DNA of 64,000 nt from Enterococcus caccae ATCC BAA-1240 (GTDB lineage Bacteria > Bacillota > Bacilli > Lactobacillales > Enterococcaceae): positions 745,827-809,826 of the forward strand of contig NZ_KE136473.1 of the NCBI RefSeq assembly GCF_000407145.1, given 5' to 3'. The notes below the pieces were generated by a model. That model saw only the letters and a program-made list of their open reading frames with translations. It was not told the origin of the DNA and did not search any database. The translations under genes and the position numbers were made by a program. How positions within the stretch are numbered: position 1 is the first letter of the stretch; every line of letters starts with the position of its first letter. Below are positions 1 through 10,568 of this stretch, in pieces.

Positions 1-3000
1 AATTGGCAAACCAATACATTACTGACCAGCTCTTTGAAAGAAAACCATCTTTACAAAGTAGAAGCAACGATCACGCATGGAACGGAAGAATCAAAGCAAA
101 CCTATGATCAGTTCCAATTATACAAAGTGACCAGCCAAGACACATTACCTCGTCTTCTGAAATTCTACGGATTAGAAAAACAGCGAGCAACATTTATGCG
201 GGATAATAACATGAAAGATGAATTATTGACTCAAGGGAACACTGTTTTTATTCGAAATCCAAAGAAAAATCAAGGGAAAGCCTATCAGTCACAGCCCCTT
301 TCTAAAGCCGATAAAATCCGCTTAGATGCATTATCTGTTGGCCGAGGAAAGCATTGTAAATATGGCTTTGAACCAATCAATATTGGTAGTGGGAATTTAA
401 TTTACGAAATGACGGATAGTGTTTGGTATGATTTTGAAGAAGAGCAGTTTTTTGCTAGAACCTATAATTCTAAAGGCGGCGGTATGGATAGCCCAGTTGG
501 TAGAAACTGGACACTAAATCAATACTTGACCTTAAATCAATTAGAAGACAAATCAATGATGTTGACAAAAGAAGATGGCGGTAAGATCTTTTTTGATCGT
601 GGGAAAGATGGTCATTATCAAGTATCCGATGATTCGCCTTACACGTTGACGAAAAAAATCAAAGATGAAAAACGCAGCTTCGAATTAACGAATACGGAAC
701 AAAAGTTGACTTACCTATTTGATGCAACAGGACAAATAAGAAAAATTACTAATGCTTACGGTCAGACCAAAGAATACAGCTACGAAGAAGAAACTGGATT
801 TTTAAAAGCAATCAAACAATTTAACGGCGGCAAAGTTCAATTTGACTGGGATGATAATGGACACATAAAAAAAGCCACTTTCCCAGATCAAACAACGAAC
901 ACCTACGAATACGATGCAAAAGGAAACTTAACAAAAGTGACCGATGCGTTAGGGAAGAAAATAGCGTATACGTACAATGATAATCACTTTATGACGTCAT
1001 ATTCTGATGACGAAGGAACACTACTTTATCAAAACAAATTTGATAAAGAAGGACGTGTTATCGAGCAAACGGATGCCAAAGACAATACGGTTACGATCAC
1101 GTATGAAAAAAATAAAACGACGACGATCGATGGAAACGGAAATAAAGAAATCACTACCTACAATGATCATTTCCAACCAACAAAGATTGAATACGCTGAT
1201 GGTAAAAGCGAAACCAAACGCTATAATGAACGCTATCAGCTAATTGAAGAAATTGATCGAGCAGGCAATAAAACAATCTATGAAAATGATACAAACGGGA
1301 ATGTAACCAAAACGATCTTCCCTGATGGAAGTACAGAGGTTAGTTTATATAATGCTAGTAATCAATTGACAGAACAAACAGATCGTTTAGGGAAGAAAAC
1401 CACGTATCACTATAATGAACAAGGGAAATTACTACAGACCATACGTCCAGATGGAAAAACGATCACCTATTCTTATGATGGACAAGGAAAAGTGACGAGT
1501 AAGACCGATGCGGATGGAGCCACAGAAAATTATACGTATCAGGCTGGTAATCTAACATCAATCAGTGATGCTCATGGGACGAAAAATGGGTATGAATATG
1601 ATGCAAAAGGCTTGATCACAAAAGAAATCGATGCAGCAGGAAACACTAAAACGTTTAAACGAAATAAGCGTGGTGAACTGATTGAAGAAACAGATTTCAA
1701 TGGGAATAAAAAGACGTATTCCTATAGTGCAGAAGGATACTTGCTCTCAGAAACAGATTTTAACGGAAATCAAACAAGTTTCACGTATGATAAATTAGGC
1801 AGAAAAATTGCTGAAATCAACCCTGCCGGTGGGAAAAAAACGTTTGAGTATGATGCAAATGGAAATATCATCAAAGAAACAGATTATCTAGGAAATGCGA
1901 AAACATTCACTTATAACGAATTAAACCAATTAATCGAAGAAAAAACAGCCACAGGTTCAATTACACGTTATACATTGAATGCTTTAGGTGATCCTCTAAC
2001 TGAGACCGTAGATGATAAGAAAAAAACGACCTATGCTTACGATAAAAATCAAAATCTAATCAAAAAAATCGATGCACTAAAACAAGAAACAACCTATGAA
2101 TATGACCAAAAAAATCAACGAATCAAAGAACTATATCCTGATCAAACGACAATTCTTTATGAATACGATGAGTTGGGCAATATAACGGCTAAAACCGATC
2201 GTAATGGATTGAAAACCACCTATTCTTATAATGAGAAGAGCCAACTACTAAAGGAATTATCAGGTGATCGTGAAACCAACTATACCTATGATTTACGAGG
2301 CAACAAAACAACTGAAATCGATCCTGAAAATAACCAACGTTCTTTTGGTTTCAATTCGCTAGGCTATCTTTCAGAGCAAACCGATGCTGCTGGTAATAAA
2401 ACAGTCTATGAAACCGACAATCAAGGGAATGTGACGAAAATCACAGATCCAGATGGCAACGTGTTAACCTACACGTACGATGGAGAAGGTAACGTTCTTT
2501 CACAAACTGATGCATTAGGAAATAAGAAGCTATCCACTTATAATTCATTGAATCAGCTAGCCACAACAGTTGAACCAACGGGGGATATTATCCAGTATCA
2601 TTATGATGCCAATAGTAATTTAGTTGAAAAAATCGATGCATTAGGCAATAAGACAACCTATAGCTATACGAAAGATAATCAATTACAAACATCAACGGAT
2701 CCATTGGGGCAAATAACGCAGCTCTCTTATGACGCTAGCGGTAATTTAGTTTCGTTTGAAGATACAATCGGTAGAAAAACAACGTATTCCTACGATTTAT
2801 TAAATCAATTAACAAAAGAAGTCACACCAGGAAACGTCACGATCAATTATAGATATGATGTTCTTGGTCAGCGCATTAAGCAATCTGACAGCAACGGTAA
2901 AAGTGAAAGTTATACCTATGATAAAAATGGTCAGATGCTTACAGCAACGGATGAACAAAAACGAAAAATTTCCTACGAATACAATCTTTTTGGTGAAAAA

Positions 3001-6000
3001 ATTGCTGAAACGGATGCTGCTGGCAATAAAACAAGCTATGCATACAATAAATTAGGGCAGCAAATTACAATCAAGCATCCACAAGAAACGAGTCAAACAT
3101 TAATCTACGATAGTTTAGGACATGTTTTGGAAGAAGTGATGCCAAATGGTGGAAAATACGCCTATAGCTATGATAAGCGCGGTAATTTGATCAAAGAAAC
3201 TAATCCATTAGGCGAAACACAAAGGTATGCCTATAACAAAAATAGTCAACTGGTTCAATCAATAACGGCTAAAAATGAGGTTACGACCTATAGTTATGAC
3301 AAAAATAATCGCTTGATCGAAACCAAAGATCCTTTAGGAAATAGTCAAAAAATCAAGTATGATGCCAATGGCAATGTCATAACAGAAATCGATGCTGAAG
3401 GAAATCAAACAGCCTATGCCTATGACGGCAATAATCAGCTGATCCAAACAATCAATGCTAAAAAATTCCAACAAACAGTTAGCTATGATCCAGTTGGACG
3501 GAAAATTGCTGAAACAGATTTCAATGGCAATAAAACAACTTATGAGTATAATGTCAATGATCAACTCTTGAAAAAAATAGAACCAAATAAACGCATCACA
3601 ACCTTTGAATATGATGCACACGGAAATCTTTCAAAAATCACAGATCCTAAAAAAGCTGTGACAGAAATGACCTATACTTCTGATGGCCAACTTGCTTCTG
3701 AAACGAATGCAAAAGGCTATAAACGGTTGTATGAGTATGACACTTACCGAAATCTACTTGCTGTAAAAGACAATGTTAGAAAAGACCCGCTTGAAACGTA
3801 TCGCTATAATAACTATCAACAGCGTATAGCAGAAACCAATGCAGCAGGCAAAAAAACAACATACGACTATAATAAGTTTGGACAGCTTACAAAACTGACT
3901 TATCCTAACAAAACTAGTGTTGCCTATCGTTATGACTTACTAGATCGAGTTTCTGAAATAACAGATATTCGTGGCAATAAAACGAAAACAGAATATGATG
4001 AAAATGGTCAAGTGACCCGCTTTATCGCACCTGGTGAACAAGTTTCCACCTACGAATATGACAGTAATGGAAATGTAACCAAAGAACAAGATCCAATGGC
4101 ATTTACTTCTAGTTACACGTACAACAAATTAAATCAAGTAGCAGAAGAAACCGACGAACTTGGACATAAAACAACCTACGCGTACGATCAATTACAACAA
4201 GTCGCAAAAATCACGGATCCTAGAAACCATCAAATAGCAATGGATTATGACGGTAATGGGAATCTAGTGAAAGAAACGGATGCAAAGGGCAAAGAAAAAC
4301 ATTTTGGCTATGATGCAAACGACCAACTGACTAGCGTTAAAAATCGATTAGGGAAAACAACCCATTATACCTACGATCTTCAAAGTAATTTGACCAGTGT
4401 CAAAGATGCACTTGGCAATCTGACGACGTTCAACTATTCGCCAACAGGTGAGTTGGACAGTATACTTTCAGCGAATGGGAAAAAAGAAAGCTATAACTAT
4501 ACGTTAGATGGACAACTAGCACAAACAACTACACCAAAAGAAGAGACGATTCAATATAAGTACGATGAAATGAATCAGCTTGTCGAAAAAATCACCAAAA
4601 ATGCCAACTTCACGTATACCTATACGGATGAAGAAAAAATGAAAACTGCAGCTTATGAAACAACGGAGCCAATTTCAGCGATCGACAATGAAGCGTTGAA
4701 ACAAGCTGTGCCAACCAAAGGTGAGGTGGCATTTGAATACAATCAATACGGAGATTTGACGAAAGCGACGGATGAAAAAGGTGAAAGCTTATCTTACGGT
4801 TATGATTCTTTAGGACGCAAGACAAGTGTGACATATCCAAGTGAACGGAAAATCACGTATGAATATGACAAGAAAAATCAACTAACCGTTGTAGCAGATG
4901 GTGATCAAAAAACGGTGTATGAACATGACGGAGCAGGTCAAATCAAAAAAATAAGCTATCCAAATGGCACGATCACACAATATGACTATCTAGCAACAGG
5001 AGAAATCAGCTCAGCTGAAACATTAGAAGCAAATGGAAAATCGTTAGCAAAAATGACTTATGCGTACGATGAAAATGATAATCTCCAAAAAGAAACGATT
5101 CAATACCCGAAATTAACACTTGAAAAAACGTATGAGTATGATGCCGAAGATCAATTGATAAAAGTCACTGAAGTCGAAGGCAAGAAAAAGACTGAAATCG
5201 AGTACTATTATGATGATGCTGGTAATCGAATTACTTATTCAGAAAAGGTCAATGACAAAAAGAAAACCTTCTATGAATACAAAGTCAATAACATGAATCA
5301 AGTCACTGAAATTACCAGTGAAAAAGGCGCTAAATTCGAGTATGATGCTAATGGTAATGTCGCAAAAAAAATCGCCATGACTGGTGAAGTGACAACGTAT
5401 CTCTATGATGTAGAAGATCGCTTGATCCAAGAAACAAGCAGTAACGGTATTTATACCCTTTACGGATACGATGCACTAGGCAATCGTGTAATCAAAGGTA
5501 CGGCGACTGAATATGGACGCCGAATCAAAACAGATCTAAAAGCTTGGATGAAACAAACTGATCGAACAGCCCAATTAGCTCTAAACAATCAAGATGTCAC
5601 CTTACATGAAATCTTGACTGCTGTAGCGAAACAGCCAGCCATGGCCGATCGCTTACGCTGTTTACCAAAAGACCGTCCGTGGCGTAAAGACCATGATAAA
5701 CCAAGAAAAACCGTTGAAACGGAGAAACTAAAAAAAGAACTGGATAAAAACCATTCGATCAAAATCGTTACGTCATTGAACGAATACAACCAAGAACACA
5801 CTAGTCCTGCTAAGCTCACGCAAGAAACCTATGATAAAAGAGTCAAAACCACTCAAAGCCAAGAATTTACTTTTGGTGAAGAAACCGATATCTTAGGAGA
5901 CCAAGAAGAGCAATACCATCGTGATGGTTATAGCAGTATTGGTACGATCACGAATCGACAAAGCGGTGAATTAATCACCAATACCTTGTATAATGAATAT

Positions 6001-7092
6001 GGGGAAGCCGCATTGCGTTTGGAAAATGAGTACGGCTACCGCAGTGAATACCATGATCAGTCGAATCGGATCCATCTACGTGCCAGAGAATACAGCACCA
6101 CAACGGGACGTTTCCTACAAGAGGATACCTGGTATGGAAAAGTGGAACAACCCCAAAGCCAGAATCGGTATATCTATGTAGAAAACAACCCGCAAAAATA
6201 CCGTGACCGTAGTGGAAATGCAGGTTGGTGGTCCAAGGCATGGAATAATGTGAAGAAAACCGCTAAAAAGGTCTGGAACGGAGTCAAACAAGTAGCGAAA
6301 AAAGTTTGGAATGGTGTCAAAAAGGTAGCAAGTGCTGTTTGGAATGGCGCAAAAGCTGTCTGGAATGCCGTTGTGCCATCCTCACCTCGTGCTTCAAGTT
6401 CATGGGGTGGAATTCCACCAGGGATTAATTATGTAGGAAATTATGGTGGAAGAACGTATTATCCACAGCAAAACTATGTCAGTGTCAATTATATCCGAGG
6501 AAGAAATGGACAACCTGTAGGCTATCAAACGTACAATCAAGCGTTATACTATCAAAGTGCGGCTTATCGCTATCAAGTACAGGTAGCTAGAGCACAAGCG
6601 ACCCGTGCCGCAGCAACCGTCCGAATCAAGAAAGTTTGCGATACGGCGGATAAGAAATGGATAGGAAGTAATTCAGGACTTGTTGTAGGAACGGCATTTG
6701 TAATTCCTATACCAAGAGTCCCAGTAGTCCCACCTGTAACGACGATACCGAAACTAGACATGGATGCAGGAAACTTTTCATTTCCATCTTTACCGAAAAT
6801 ACCAAGTGCAAGGGATCTTGCTAATGGGATAGTTGGCTGGTTTATTGGGGATTATATTCAGAAAATAGCGAAAAATAGAGACTTAGATGATGTTAAAGCT
6901 AAAGATTTGAAACGTCTACCGAATAATAAAGTAAAAGATTTAGGTGGTGAAGAATACACGCAGGATGTAAAAGGGAAAAGTGGTAAAAGTAAAGCAGACT
7001 TATACTGGAATCCTAAAACAGGTGATGTTTACTCCATTCCTAAAAAGGGAGGACCGCCAACCTACGTTGATACAATACCTAAAGGAAAATAG
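1..7092 (+). CDS. RHS/YD-repeat polymorphic toxin, 5' end outside window
   Basis: The reading frame is open from base 1, so the true start lies upstream; about 2,360 residues are visible. In order: a LysM-like segment (about residues 25-75), a DUF6531-like entry motif (PINIGSGNLIYE), some 70-80 YD repeats (about 230-1800), and an RHS core ending near RYIYVENNPQKYRDRSG. Then comes a lysine/tryptophan-rich amphipathic repeat stretch (KKVWNGVKKVA type), a Tyr/Gln/Pro-rich linker ending at IGDYIQKIA, and a unique C-terminus of about 75 residues. The tail (DLKRLPNNKVKDLGG, KSKADLYWNPKTGDVYSIPK) resembles polymorphic toxin type 33, but I recall this from memory and hold it loosely. RHS proteins form a shell that carries and releases the C-terminal toxin; contact-dependent killing of competitors is the expected role. 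An immunity gene follows 14 bases downstream. Confidence 0.93.
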   Translation, partial: NWQTNTLLTSSLKENHLYKVEATITHGTEESKQTYDQFQLYKVTSQDTLPRLLKFYGLEKQRATFMRDNNMKDELLTQGNTVFIRNPKKNQGKAYQSQPLSKADKIRLDALSVGRGKHCKYGFEPINIGSGNLIYEMTDSVWYDFEEEQFFARTYNSKGGGMDSPVGRNWTLNQYLTLNQLEDKSMMLTKEDGGKIFFDRGKDGHYQVSDDSPYTLTKKIKDEKRSFELTNTEQKLTYLFDATGQIRKITNAYGQTKEYSYEEETGFLKAIKQFNGGKVQFDWDDNGHIKKATFPDQTTNTYEYDAKGNLTKVTDALGKKIAYTYNDNHFMTSYSDDEGTLLYQNKFDKEGRVIEQTDAKDNTVTITYEKNKTTTIDGNGNKEITTYNDHFQPTKIEYADGKSETKRYNERYQLIEEIDRAGNKTIYENDTNGNVTKTIFPDGSTEVSLYNASNQLTEQTDRLGKKTTYHYNEQGKLLQTIRPDGKTITYSYDGQGKVTSKTDADGATENYTYQAGNLTSISDAHGTKNGYEYDAKGLITKEIDAAGNTKTFKRNKRGELIEETDFNGNKKTYSYSAEGYLLSETDFNGNQTSFTYDKLGRKIAEINPAGGKKTFEYDANGNIIKETDYLGNAKTFTYNELNQLIEEKTATGSITRYTLNALGDPLTETVDDKKKTTYAYDKNQNLIKKIDALKQETTYEYDQKNQRIKELYPDQTTILYEYDELGNITAKTDRNGLKTTYSYNEKSQLLKELSGDRETNYTYDLRGNKTTEIDPENNQRSFGFNSLGYLSEQTDAAGNKTVYETDNQGNVTKITDPDGNVLTYTYDGEGNVLSQTDALGNKKLSTYNSLNQLATTVEPTGDIIQYHYDANSNLVEKIDALGNKTTYSYTKDNQLQTSTDPLGQITQLSYDASGNLVSFEDTIGRKTTYSYDLLNQLTKEVTPGNVTINYRYDVLGQRIKQSDSNGKSESYTYDKNGQMLTATDEQKRKISYEYNLFGEKIAETDAAGNKTSYAYNKLGQQITIKHPQETSQTLIYDSLGHVLEEVMPNGGKYAYSYDKRGNLIKETNPLGETQRYAYNKNSQLVQSITAKNEVTTYSYDKNNRLIETKDPLGNSQKIKYDANGNVITEIDAEGNQTAYAYDGNNQLIQTINAKKFQQTVSYDPVGRKIAETDFNGNKTTYEYNVNDQLLKKIEPNKRITTFEYDAHGNLSKITDPKKAVTEMTYTSDGQLASETNAKGYKRLYEYDTYRNLLAVKDNVRKDPLETYRYNNYQQRIAETNAAGKKTTYDYNKFGQLTKLTYPNKTSVAYRYDLLDRVSEITDIRGNKTKTEYDENGQVTRFIAPGEQVSTYEYDSNGNVTKEQDPMAFTSSYTYNKLNQVAEETDELGHKTTYAYDQLQQVAKITDPRNHQIAMDYDGNGNLVKETDAKGKEKHFGYDANDQLTSVKNRLGKTTHYTYDLQSNLTSVKDALGNLTTFNYSPTGELDSILSANGKKESYNYTLDGQLAQTTTPKEETIQYKYDEMNQLVEKITKNANFTYTYTDEEKMKTAAYETTEPISAIDNEALKQAVPTKGEVAFEYNQYGDLTKATDEKGESLSYGYDSLGRKTSVTYPSERKITYEYDKKNQLTVVADGDQKTVYEHDGAGQIKKISYPNGTITQYDYLATGEISSAETLEANGKSLAKMTYAYDENDNLQKETIQYPKLTLEKTYEYDAEDQLIKVTEVEGKKKTEIEYYYDDAGNRITYSEKVNDKKKTFYEYKVNNMNQVTEITSEKGAKFEYDANGNVAKKIAMTGEVTTYLYDVEDRLIQETSSNGIYTLYGYDALGNRVIKGTATEYGRRIKTDLKAWMKQTDRTAQLALNNQDVTLHEILTAVAKQPAMADRLRCLPKDRPWRKDHDKPRKTVETEKLKKELDKNHSIKIVTSLNEYNQEHTSPAKLTQETYDKRVKTTQSQEFTFGEETDILGDQEEQYHRDGYSSIGTITNRQSGELITNTLYNEYGEAALRLENEYGYRSEYHDQSNRIHLRAREYSTTTGRFLQEDTWYGKVEQPQSQNRYIYVENNPQKYRDRSGNAGWWSKAWNNVKKTAKKVWNGVKQVAKKVWNGVKKVASAVWNGAKAVWNAVVPSSPRASSSWGGIPPGINYVGNYGGRTYYPQQNYVSVNYIRGRNGQPVGYQTYNQALYYQSAAYRYQVQVARAQATRAAATVRIKKVCDTADKKWIGSNSGLVVGTAFVIPIPRVPVVPPVTTIPKLDMDAGNFSFPSLPKIPSARDLANGIVGWFIGDYIQKIAKNRDLDDVKAKDLKRLPNNKVKDLGGEEYTQDVKGKSGKSKADLYWNPKTGDVYSIPKKGGPPTYVDTIPKGK

Positions 7093-7106
7093 TAAAGGAG
7101 AAGAAA

Positions 7107-7817
7107 ATGGATAATACAAGACCTAAAGAGTTAACTAATGGAAAAATGATTAGAGAATATAGTACTTCTTTTTCTCGAATACCGATGGTTAGATATGAAG
7201 AAATTGTAGAATATTATATAAAAGAACCAGCAAAAATTATTGTAGTAAGTGAGAGTAACAAAATAAAATGTGAGCTTATTTTTCAAGTGGTTAGAGAAAT
7301 TCCAAATAGTGATTTAATTAGCTTTTCTATTTATTCAGATGAAAGAGAAGAATTTGATGAGAATACGTTTTTTATAATTAGAAAAGTTTATTGGAATAAA
7401 AAAGTAGATATTGCTGGAATAAGAGAAGGTGTAAAAGAGAGAGAAGAACTTTTAAACACGTACCCTTCAATCGAAAATAATAATATTTTAGTTTCAAATA
7501 ATCCTAAAATAATTAGAATGTTAAAGCAGTTAGACAATTTAGTTTCTGATGGAATTGTTTTAAGTGATGAAATAAATCCAGATTGGTCAGGTGCTAACCA
7601 GCTGAGAGTCATGCGATGCTTTGATTGGGGAATAATTGAAAGTTTGTGGGGAAAGCAAAAGAAAAATATTGAACTAGAGAAGTTTCTACATGAAAGTATT
7701 GAAAAGTTGAACGATATTATTTTAAATGAAAAGCCAACTGATTTTGAAATAGATTTAGATTATCTTTATTCACCAGATAGTTTAAAATCAATTATTAATG
7801 GAAGTATTGTGAAGTAG
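7107..7817 (+). CDS. putative immunity protein for the full-length RHS toxin
   Basis: This 236-residue soluble protein starts 14 bases after the RHS stop, with AAAGGAG eight bases before the ATG. It has no signal peptide, no membrane segment and no motif I recognise. Its base composition is visibly more AT-rich than the RHS gene. Position directly behind a toxin C-terminus is the classic place for the cognate immunity gene, so that role is inferred from context only. Confidence 0.7.
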   Translation: MDNTRPKELTNGKMIREYSTSFSRIPMVRYEEIVEYYIKEPAKIIVVSESNKIKCELIFQVVREIPNSDLISFSIYSDEREEFDENTFFIIRKVYWNKKVDIAGIREGVKEREELLNTYPSIENNNILVSNNPKIIRMLKQLDNLVSDGIVLSDEINPDWSGANQLRVMRCFDWGIIESLWGKQKKNIELEKFLHESIEKLNDIILNEKPTDFEIDLDYLYSPDSLKSIINGSIVK

Positions 7818-7863
7818 AAAGAATAGTAATATAAATGATAATGGTTCAAATAATTCCCAAAAG

Positions 7864-7893
7864 TTGGAGTAAGTTTTTTATAGCTTACTCCAA
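7864..7893. repeat. hairpin after cassette 1 (TTGGAGTAAG / CTTACTCCAA)
   Basis: Perfect 10-bp inverted arms around a 10-base loop, 47 bases after the immunity gene stop. The GAGTA/TACTC core recurs in hairpins at 11271-11305 and 13079-13114, each after an immunity gene. It may act as a terminator, though the T-run is in the loop rather than after the stem. Confidence 0.7.
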
Positions 7894-7964
7894 TTTGTAC
7901 GTAAAATCTAGTGAAATAATTGATCTGTTTATTCAGTTTTGTGTTTAGAAAAAATGATGATGTA

Positions 7965-8504
7965 TTGGAAACGCTGATTGGTGGTCTAAAGCTTGGAATA
8001 AAGGACAAGAACAGTAGCTACAGTCCGAATCAAGAAAGTTTGCGATACGGCGGATAAGAAATGGACGGGTAAGAATAGAGGGCTGGTTGTAGGAGCCGCA
8101 TTTGTGATTCCAATACCAAGAGTCCCAGTAGTCCACCTGTAACGACGATACCGAAACTAGACACGGATGCAGGAAACTTTTCATTTCCATCTTTACCGAA
8201 AATACCAAGTGCAAGGGATCTTGCTAATGGGATAGTTGGCTGGTTTATTGGGGATTATATTCAGAAAATAGCTGAGAAGAATGAAGCTGTTTTTAATCCT
8301 AAAAACGGGACGACAATAAGAAAGGGTAATAGTAAAGCAAAAAAAGATACTGGATATTTACAAAAAGATGGTTCAGTTTGGTCGCAAGACGATGGAGCCA
8401 GTCATGGAGGAAGCTCTTGGAAAAAATACAAAAATAAAAGAGATTTTGAAAAAGGAAAGCGAGAGGGAACTTACGATGAAAAAGGAAATAAACTTAGAGA
8501 TTAG
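7965..8504 (+). pseudogene. displaced RHS linker fragment with toxin tail 2
   Basis: Codons for GNA-WWSKAWN of the RHS linker resume here without a start. A deletion then joins them, out of frame, to the VRIKKVCDTADKKW part, and a further single-C deletion lies near 8131 relative to the main gene. The frame regained there runs through IVGWFIGDYIQKIA into a new tail of about 75 residues ending at TAG 8502-8504. The tail carries GYLQKDGSVW and HGGSSWKKY, reminiscent of CdiA-type RNase tails with an HGG-x-x-W-K motif (Ntox21-like, held loosely). It cannot be translated on its own but could replace the main toxin by recombination through the shared linker. Confidence 0.8.
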
Positions 8505-9129
8505 AACTGAAGATGGTATCATTCCCAAAATACAGCCAATTAATAGTAATGCTGTGAATAATGATAGTGAGCTATGGGAGCTATATATTCAAGCTGATGA
8601 TTATGATGAATTACTTATTGAGTCTGAAAAAAAATACGAAAAGGTTGTATTAGATGTTTTTAATAAACCAATGGTTAAAGAAGATCCTCGATTAGATTTG
8701 CTCTCAAACAACTATTTTAAATTAAGTCAAGAATCTAAATTTCTTTACTTTATAAAAAAAGTTTTTGAATTAAATAGAGGAAAATGTTATATCGATCTTG
8801 GAACTTTTGAAAATAATCAAGATGTAATAGAGTTTTTGATTAGTCAAGAGAAGTATGTTGATCAAATAGATAAATATATCATATTAAATCAGATTGAAAT
8901 TCTAAAAAATAGTAAAGAACCAATTTATTTGATAGATAACCTTAATGTATTAAACATGTTTTTTAAATGTTTTTTACGAGAAAGTTTATGGAGTAGCTTG
9001 TACTTCAATACAGTACCCTTAATTATAAAAACGAATTATGATATCAGTGTACCTTTGATTTTTCAAAATGAAGAAGATAAAAAAGTATATGAAAAAATTG
9101 CAAATGAAAGTGAATTGTTTTTTTTATAA
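8476..9129 (+). CDS. putative immunity protein for orphan toxin tail 2
   Basis: The start chosen is the ATG at 8476, preceded by GAGAGGGAAC; an in-frame ATG at 8368 would extend it across the toxin tail and is less likely. It encodes 217 residues, acidic at the N-terminus and without membrane segments, and overlaps the toxin-tail frame by 29 bases. I do not recognise the family. The immunity role is inferred from the overlap. Unlike its toxin, this gene is intact, with its own start and ribosome site. Confidence 0.65.
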   Translation: MKKEINLEIRTEDGIIPKIQPINSNAVNNDSELWELYIQADDYDELLIESEKKYEKVVLDVFNKPMVKEDPRLDLLSNNYFKLSQESKFLYFIKKVFELNRGKCYIDLGTFENNQDVIEFLISQEKYVDQIDKYIILNQIEILKNSKEPIYLIDNLNVLNMFFKCFLRESLWSSLYFNTVPLIIKTNYDISVPLIFQNEEDKKVYEKIANESELFFL

Positions 9130-9138
9130 CTTTGCATT

Positions 9139-10098
9139 GGACGTTTCTTACAAGAAGATACATGGTATGGAAAAGTGGAACAACCTCAAAGTCAAAACCG
9201 CTATATTTATGTAGAAAACAACCCGCAGAAATACCGTGACCGCAGTGGCAATGTAGGTTAGTGGTCTAAAGCTTGGAATAATGTGAAGAAAGTCGCTAAA
9301 AAGGTCTGGAATGGTGCAAAAGCTGTCTGGAATGCCGTTGTGCTATCCTCACCTTGTGCTTTAAGATCTTGGAGCGGGATGCTATCAGGGATTTATTACG
9401 TGGGAAACTGTGGGGGAAGAACGTATTATCCACAACAAAACTATGTCAGTGTCAATTATATCCGAGGAAGAAATGGACAACCTGTAGGCTATCAAACGTA
9501 CAATCAAGCGTTATACTATCAAAGTGCGGCTTATCGCTATCAAGTACAGGTAGCTAGAGCACAAGCGACACGAGCAGCAGCTACAGTCCGAATCAAGAAA
9601 GTCTGCGATACGGCAGATAGGAAGTGGACAGGTAAGAAAAGTAGCGAAGAGCAGTTAAAAGAGTTTGAGAAGAAATATGGCAAATCTAAAATAATGAAAA
9701 ATGAAATCCTCTTTATCCCTGGCGGAGGCGCAATAGGTTTACTAGGAAAAGCGAAGAATACGTTAGATTGGGCAAAGAATGCTATTGGTATTGGGAAGAT
9801 ATTCCAGTCTGCTAGTGAAGCACTAAGTGAAGAAAGCTCTGTAACGTCTAATCAAGGGAATACGTATGATGATACACCGTCTAAGAAACACAAAAAAGTA
9901 ACTGGGTCAGCAGACAGAACTGGAGAACCTAATTCAAGCGTAGATATTTATGATAAGAGTGGAAAAATCAAGACACGTAGATGGTATGATGAAGATGGGA
10001 ACGCGGTAAGAGATATCGATTATGATGACCATGGAAATCCAACAAGACATCCTGAGGTACCACATGAACATACTTGGAAAGATGGTGTGAGAAAATGA
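9139..10098 (+). pseudogene. displaced RHS core/linker fragment with toxin tail 3
   Basis: Sequence matching the RHS core (GRFLQEDTWYGKVEQPQSQNRYIYVEN) starts abruptly at 9139. An in-frame TAG at 9259 interrupts it exactly where the main gene has Trp codons of GWWSKAW. The frame then continues through a shortened amphipathic repeat (one unit instead of several) and the linker to KKWTGK, after which a new C-terminus begins. The tail includes SSVDIYDKSGKIKTRRWYD and a D-I-D-Y-x-x-H-G-N-P motif, similar to polymorphic toxin type 24 as I remember it. The last codons overlap the next gene by ATGA. Confidence 0.8.
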
Positions 10099-10568
10099 TA
10101 GAAGCAATTGTAGTAAAACAATTTCCTTGTGGCTATTTTACAAATATGAAATATATATTTGAAGCAATAAAAAAAGATAACCAGTATAACTGGCTTATTA
10201 CTGATTATGAATGTAACTATTATCCGGATGATTTGATCAAACCAAATGAAGATTATATTTGGTTAGATAACGAAAGCTTGGTGAGAATAGTAGAAAACAA
10301 TGATATTCAGTTTATCTGGGGAGTATTTTCTGGGTTTCCAAAAAATATTTCAAAGAAAAAAATTCTTGAAAATAACTTACCCTATGCAAATGGATATGAC
10401 GGTTTTTGGTCGCTTGAGACAAATATTCAACATCCGTTAGCAGAAGTTGAATTAGTTTCTTGGGATAGCAGTTTATTTTTAGCCATAAGCAAAAATAAAA
10501 AAATCATTACAGATATTCAGAAAAATTTCTTTCATACAGAAAGTCTGAAAGAATATGTTGATGAATAA
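10095..10568 (+). CDS. putative immunity protein 3a
   Basis: The ATG overlaps the toxin-tail 3 stop (ATGA), which implies translational coupling in the ancestral toxin gene. It encodes 157 residues, with WLITDYE near residue 35 and WGVFSGFPKNI, LPYANGYDGFW and HPLAEVELVSWD in the C-terminal half. The next gene repeats the same pattern, so the two are tandem paralogues. Family not recognised; immunity role from context. Confidence 0.7.
   Translation: MIEAIVVKQFPCGYFTNMKYIFEAIKKDNQYNWLITDYECNYYPDDLIKPNEDYIWLDNESLVRIVENNDIQFIWGVFSGFPKNISKKKILENNLPYANGYDGFWSLETNIQHPLAEVELVSWDSSLFLAISKNKKIITDIQKNFFHTESLKEYVDE

Noticed and set aside
34-36. TTG at 34 as the start of the RHS gene
   Set aside because: The frame is open to base 1 and there is no ribosome site; the gene clearly continues upstream.
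5975-6241. 88-codon opposite-strand frame inside the RHS core
   Set aside because: Shadow frame of the repeat gene; no ribosome site.
8368-8475. N-terminal extension of immunity 2 from ATG 8368
   Set aside because: This stretch is the toxin tail read in another frame; ATG 8476 has the better ribosome site.
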